Origin: Clostridium sp. chh4-2
Lineage (GTDB): Bacteria > Bacillota > Clostridia > Lachnospirales > Lachnospiraceae
Assembly (NCBI RefSeq): GCF_002899675.1
Contig: NZ_PKUU01000027.1
Coordinates: forward strand, 1-64,000
Reading direction: 5' to 3'
Length of the DNA: 64,000 nucleotides
The translations under genes were made by a program, and so were the position numbers. The notes beneath the pieces are model-generated. The model was not told where the DNA came from. It saw only the letters and a list, made by a program, of their open reading frames with translations, and searched no databases. Shown here piece after piece: positions 60,325 through 64,000 of the stretch (positions are counted from its first letter, which is position 1; each line of letters begins with the position of its first letter).

Positions 60325-60681
60325 ATGAAGGGTCGAATCAGCAATAAACTGGGAGAAATCCAGATCAATCCGGATGTCATCGCACTGTATGCAGGAACAA
60401 CTGCAGTTGAGTGCTTTGGGATTGTAGGTATGGCAGCTGTCAGCATGAAAGACGGCCTCGTTAAGCTTCTCAAGAGAGAAAGCCTGACTCATGGAATTAA
60501 TGTGGATATTAAGGACAACCATATCACCATAGACTTTCATGTAATCGTCGCATATGGTGTGAGCATTTCTGCGGTTGCTGATAATTTAATCGCAAATGTT
60601 AAATACAAAGTAGAAGAATTCACCGGGATGGATGTGGATAAGATCAACATCTATGTAGAAGGTGTAAGAGTGATAGATTAA
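60325..60681 (+). CDS. yloU: Asp23/Gls24 family envelope stress protein (YloU-like)
   Basis: A 118-residue Asp23 domain protein (ITIDFHVIVAYGVSISAVADNLIANVKYKVEEFTGM is the family core). Members associate with the membrane or with the FakA-like partner encoded next. ATG 60325 is 10 bp after GGAGGT; a TTG at 60316 is too close. It precedes yloV by 13 bp, and the pairing rpmB-yloU-yloV-recG is conserved in Firmicutes. Confidence 0.92.
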   Translation: MKGRISNKLGEIQINPDVIALYAGTTAVECFGIVGMAAVSMKDGLVKLLKRESLTHGINVDIKDNHITIDFHVIVAYGVSISAVADNLIANVKYKVEEFTGMDVDKINIYVEGVRVID

Positions 60682-60694
60682 GGAGGAGCAACCC

Positions 60695-62332
60695 GTGGAT
60701 ATGAAGGTTATAGATGCCAAAACGCTGCAGAAGGCGTTTTTGGCGGGAGCAAAAGGTCTGGAAGCTAAGAAGGAGTGGATTAATGAGCTGAATGTATTTC
60801 CCGTACCGGATGGGGATACAGGAACGAACATGACGCTCACGATCATGGCGGCGGCAAAAGAGGTTGCGGCCATTGAAAATCCCACTATGGAGACCTTGGC
60901 GAAGGCAATATCCTCAGGATCATTAAGGGGGGCAAGGGGAAACTCAGGCGTTATCCTGTCCCAGCTGTTTCGAGGTTTTACAAAAGAGATTAAAACAGTC
61001 GATGTGGTAACCACCACCACGCTGGCCAATGCATTTGTGAGGGGGACGGAAACCGCTTACAAGGCGGTTATGAAGCCAAAGGAAGGCACGATTCTTACCG
61101 TTGCAAAGGGGATGGCGGATAAGGCCGTGGAACTGGTTTCACAGACAGAAGATATTATCCTGTTTTGTGAAAAGGTAATTGAACATGGTGATTATGTTTT
61201 GAGCCAGACCCCGGAGATGCTTCCTGTTTTAAAACAGGCGGGCGTTGTGGATTCCGGCGGACAGGGCCTGATGCAGGTGGTAAAAGGCGCGTTGGACGGC
61301 CTTTGCGGCAAAGAGATCGATCTGACTGTGGAGGACAGCAAACCGGCGGCCAAAACAGCCGGAGCAGCGTCTACAGAAGATTTTGATATCAGGTACGGTT
61401 ATTGTACGGAATTTATCATCAATGTGGAAAAACAGTATGACATGGATACAGAGCAGGAATTTAAGGGATATCTGGAATCCATCGGTGACTCCATCGTGGT
61501 GGTTTCCGATGACGATGTGGTGAAGGTGCATGTTCATACCAATGATCCGGGCCTTGCAATCCAGAAAGCCCTTACCTATGGATCGCTGTCCAGGATGAAG
61601 ATCGATAACATGCGTAAGGAACATCAGGAAAGGCTGATTAAGGAATCCGAAAAAAAGGCGGATGAGCCGAGAAAGCCTTATGGATTTATCGCCGTTTCCA
61701 TTGGAGACGGATTGGGTGAGATCTTTAAGGGGATTGGAGCAGATTACCTGATTGAAGGCGGCCAGACCATGAATCCCAGCACGGAAGATGTCCTGAATGC
61801 CATCGACTGTGTAAATGCGGACACCATATATATTCTGCCTAATAACAAGAATATTATACTGGCTGCAGAGCAGGCGAAGAGTTTAACGGCGGATAAAGAG
61901 ATCGTCGTGGTTCCGTCTAAAACAGTTCCCCAGGGAATTACCGCGTTAATCAATTTCGCGCCGGATTTATCACCGGAAGAGAATACCCGCGTTATGGTGA
62001 CGGAGATGGGGAAGGTAAAGACCGGACAGATCACCTATGCGGTCCGCACGACTATGATTGACGGAATGGAGATTCATGAAGGCGATATCATGGGATTGGG
62101 AGACCAGGGAATGCTGGCAGTGGGCCGGAAGGTTGAAGAGACTGCAGTCAGCGCGTTAAAGAAGATGGTAGATGAAGACTCTGAACTGATCAGCATTTAT
62201 TATGGCTGCGATGTGACTGAGGAAGATGCGCAGGCGGTTTTGGAACAGGCACAGGAAGCATGTCCTGAATGTGAGATCGAACTTCACAGCGGCGGACAGC
62301 CAATTTATTATTATTTGATTTCTGTAGAATAA
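60695..62332 (+). CDS. yloV: DAK2-domain fatty acid kinase (YloV/FakA-like)
   Basis: A 545-residue protein. The N-terminal DAK2 (DhaL-like) domain contains the metal/ATP motif NVFPVPDGDTGTNMTLT (about 30-46) and SGSLRGARGNSGVILSQ. The middle and C-terminal regions match FakA, which binds the FakB fatty-acid carriers. It phosphorylates host- or medium-derived fatty acids for phospholipid synthesis. The GTG at 60695 is 9 bp after AAGGAGGA; ATG 60701 is an alternative. FakB partners are not in the window. Confidence 0.92.
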   Translation: MDMKVIDAKTLQKAFLAGAKGLEAKKEWINELNVFPVPDGDTGTNMTLTIMAAAKEVAAIENPTMETLAKAISSGSLRGARGNSGVILSQLFRGFTKEIKTVDVVTTTTLANAFVRGTETAYKAVMKPKEGTILTVAKGMADKAVELVSQTEDIILFCEKVIEHGDYVLSQTPEMLPVLKQAGVVDSGGQGLMQVVKGALDGLCGKEIDLTVEDSKPAAKTAGAASTEDFDIRYGYCTEFIINVEKQYDMDTEQEFKGYLESIGDSIVVVSDDDVVKVHVHTNDPGLAIQKALTYGSLSRMKIDNMRKEHQERLIKESEKKADEPRKPYGFIAVSIGDGLGEIFKGIGADYLIEGGQTMNPSTEDVLNAIDCVNADTIYILPNNKNIILAAEQAKSLTADKEIVVVPSKTVPQGITALINFAPDLSPEENTRVMVTEMGKVKTGQITYAVRTTMIDGMEIHEGDIMGLGDQGMLAVGRKVEETAVSALKKMVDEDSELISIYYGCDVTEEDAQAVLEQAQEACPECEIELHSGGQPIYYYLISVE

Positions 62333-62408
62333 CAAGAAGAGAATCGGGAAACCGGTTCTTCTTCTTTGTGGAACCGGAAGAACGGTTCTAATTTAGAAGA
62401 ATGTGAGA

Positions 62409-64000
62409 ATGAGTATGGATAAGAACCAGCAGCCAATTACAGCCATAAAAGGTATTGGGGACAAGACAGCCAAATTATTTCAAAAGCTCAGCATTGTCAC
62501 ATTGGATGACCTTCTCCACTATTATCCCAGAGCTTATGATACGTTTGAACCGCCTGCGGCAATCGGGGGACTGAAGCCGGATTCCACTGCGGCCGTGGCC
62601 GGAATCCTGCCTAAATCTCCGGTGGTCAAGCGGTTCAGCCATATTCAGGTTATTACGGTTACGCTGAAAGATGCTACCGGCAGCCTGCAGCTCACGTGGT
62701 TTAATATGCCGTTTCTGGCAGTGACGTTAAAGGCGGGAAGCCGCTTCATCTTTCGTGGAAGGGTGGTTAAGAAAAGCGGGCGCCTTGTAATGGAACAGCC
62801 TGAGATTTTCACGCCTGAAACGTATGAACCGGTGATGCATTCCATGCAGCCCATCTATGGACAGACCAAGGGACTGAGCAATAAGACAATTACAAAAGCC
62901 TGCCTGGAAGCTTTGGGGATGAGGGAGATGGAGCGCGATTATATGCCGGCTGATATCAGGCGCAGGCATGAATTGGCGGAATATAATTACGCCATCGAAC
63001 ATATCCATTTTCCTGCGGACAGAAAAGAGCTTTTATTCGCCAGAAAGAGGCTGGTTTTCGACGAATTTTTTATGTTTTTGCTGGCTGTGCGCTATTTAAA
63101 GGATAAAAGGGAAGATCAGAAAAGCTGCTACATAATCCCTCCGTCAAAGGAAGTGGAAAAACTGACTGCAGACCTGCCCTATGATCTTACGCAGGCGCAG
63201 AAAAAGGTGTTGGAAGAAGTAAAACATGATTTATCCGGCGGTTTGGTGATGAACCGCTTAGTTCAGGGAGATGTTGGATCGGGAAAGACCATCATAGCGG
63301 TTTTAGCGCTGCTCCAAGTGGCCTGCAGCGGCTTACAGGGGGCGCTTATGGCTCCGACGGAAGTATTGGCCAAACAGCATTACGAATCCATTACAGAGCT
63401 GTTTGAAGCTCATGGAATCGATAAAAAGCTGGTTTTGATTACCGGCTCCATGACGGCCAAGGAAAAAAGGCTGGCTTATGAGAAGGTTGCTTCGCACGAA
63501 GCGGATATTATCATCGGTACCCATGCCTTGATTCAGGAAAAGGTGATTTATGATAAACTGGCCCTCGTGATCACTGACGAACAGCACCGGTTTGGAGTGG
63601 GGCAGAGAGAGGCCTTGGGAAATAAGGGACAGGAACCTCATGTTATGGTAATGAGTGCGACTCCGATTCCAAGAACTTTAGCGATTATTATCTATGGGGA
63701 CCTGGACATCTCGGTCATAGACGAGCTTCCTGCAAACCGCCTTCCGATAAAAAACTGTGTGGTCAATACCGCATACCGGAAAAAGGCATATGAATTTATC
63801 ACCAAGGAAACTGCGGCAGGCAGACAGGCATATGTGATCTGCCCTATGGTGGAGGAAAGCGAGATGATCGAGGCAGAAAATGTAATCGATTATACGAAAA
63901 CGCTAAAAAAAGAGCTTCCCGGAACCATAACGGTTGAATATCTCCACGGCAAGATGAAAGCAAAGGAAAAAAATGCCATTATGGAGCGGTTCGCAGCCAA
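62409..64000 (+). CDS. recG: ATP-dependent DNA helicase RecG, 3' end outside the window
   Basis: RecG drives fork reversal and branch migration. The first 530 residues are present: an N-terminal helix-hairpin-helix-like GIGDKTAKLF, the wedge/OB domain (about 55-150), helicase motif I GDVGSGKT (287-294), motif II DEQH (390-393), MSATPIPRTLA and the start of the second RecA domain. The frame is open to the window edge. A hairpin-rich 76-bp gap separates it from yloV. ATG 62409 or 62415 are both possible starts. Confidence 0.95.
   Translation, partial: MSMDKNQQPITAIKGIGDKTAKLFQKLSIVTLDDLLHYYPRAYDTFEPPAAIGGLKPDSTAAVAGILPKSPVVKRFSHIQVITVTLKDATGSLQLTWFNMPFLAVTLKAGSRFIFRGRVVKKSGRLVMEQPEIFTPETYEPVMHSMQPIYGQTKGLSNKTITKACLEALGMREMERDYMPADIRRRHELAEYNYAIEHIHFPADRKELLFARKRLVFDEFFMFLLAVRYLKDKREDQKSCYIIPPSKEVEKLTADLPYDLTQAQKKVLEEVKHDLSGGLVMNRLVQGDVGSGKTIIAVLALLQVACSGLQGALMAPTEVLAKQHYESITELFEAHGIDKKLVLITGSMTAKEKRLAYEKVASHEADIIIGTHALIQEKVIYDKLALVITDEQHRFGVGQREALGNKGQEPHVMVMSATPIPRTLAIIIYGDLDISVIDELPANRLPIKNCVVNTAYRKKAYEFITKETAAGRQAYVICPMVEESEMIEAENVIDYTKTLKKELPGTITVEYLHGKMKAKEKNAIMERFAA

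Overview
The window is a bacterial chromosome segment from a low-to-mid G+C Firmicute, most likely a gut Lachnospiraceae (Clostridium cluster XIVa; Lachnoclostridium, Hungatella or Enterocloster-like). The signs are strong AGGAGG-type ribosome binding sites, frequent GTG/TTG starts, Wood-Ljungdahl-type formate-THF ligase, sporulation genes (GerW, DUF2953), a PASTA kinase, RqcH and YesM/YesN-type sugar sensing. No rRNA, tRNA or CRISPR array was seen. The species call is inference.

Layout. 1-669: truncated copy of a large composite palindromic repeat. 670-5955: citrate lyase genes citDEF between two LysR regulators. 6096-10432: two membrane-anchored alpha/beta hydrolases, a DUF3237 protein and an acetyltransferase. 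10433-11387: a complete copy of the composite repeat. 11388-12437: citC, the citrate lyase ligase, on the other strand; citX and citG are not in the window. 12560-17769: TepA-like protease, FtsK/SpoIIIE and fhs. 17854-32586: one long plus-strand housekeeping cluster (murE, murF, priA, def, fmt, yugP, rsmB, rlmN, prpC, PASTA kinase, rsgA, rpe, thiN). 32679-38966: ECF S component plus pyridoxal kinase, a 264-bp palindrome, serS, glyoxalase-like and histidine phosphatase genes flanking a candidate structured RNA, then rqcH on the minus strand. 39181-49595: a galactose-type ABC transporter with its own sensing module. 49592-51461: a third composite repeat, split by about 1 kb carrying an acetyltransferase gene. 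51573-64000: yicC, gmk, rpoZ, rimO, pgsA, cinA, a cluster of Lachnospiraceae-type unknown genes with DUF2953 and gerW, rpmB (minus), yloU, yloV and the start of recG.

Two things stand out. First, the sugar locus at 39-49.6 kb is unusual. A histidine kinase and a response regulator enclose two extracytoplasmic sugar-binding proteins. The transporter's own binding protein looks circularly permuted: the segment that is N-terminal in MglB sits at its C-terminus, with sugar-contact residues kept in both pieces. The permease carries a charged, coiled-coil-like N-terminal extension of about 215 residues. Second, the window holds three copies of a modular repeat made of two long palindromes (A and B) joined by a linker. 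Within each copy the two arms match each other better than they match other copies, and a central hairpin shows compensatory base changes.

Coordinates of starts were chosen by ribosome binding site and family alignment. Family assignments come from recognised motifs, not from database searches.
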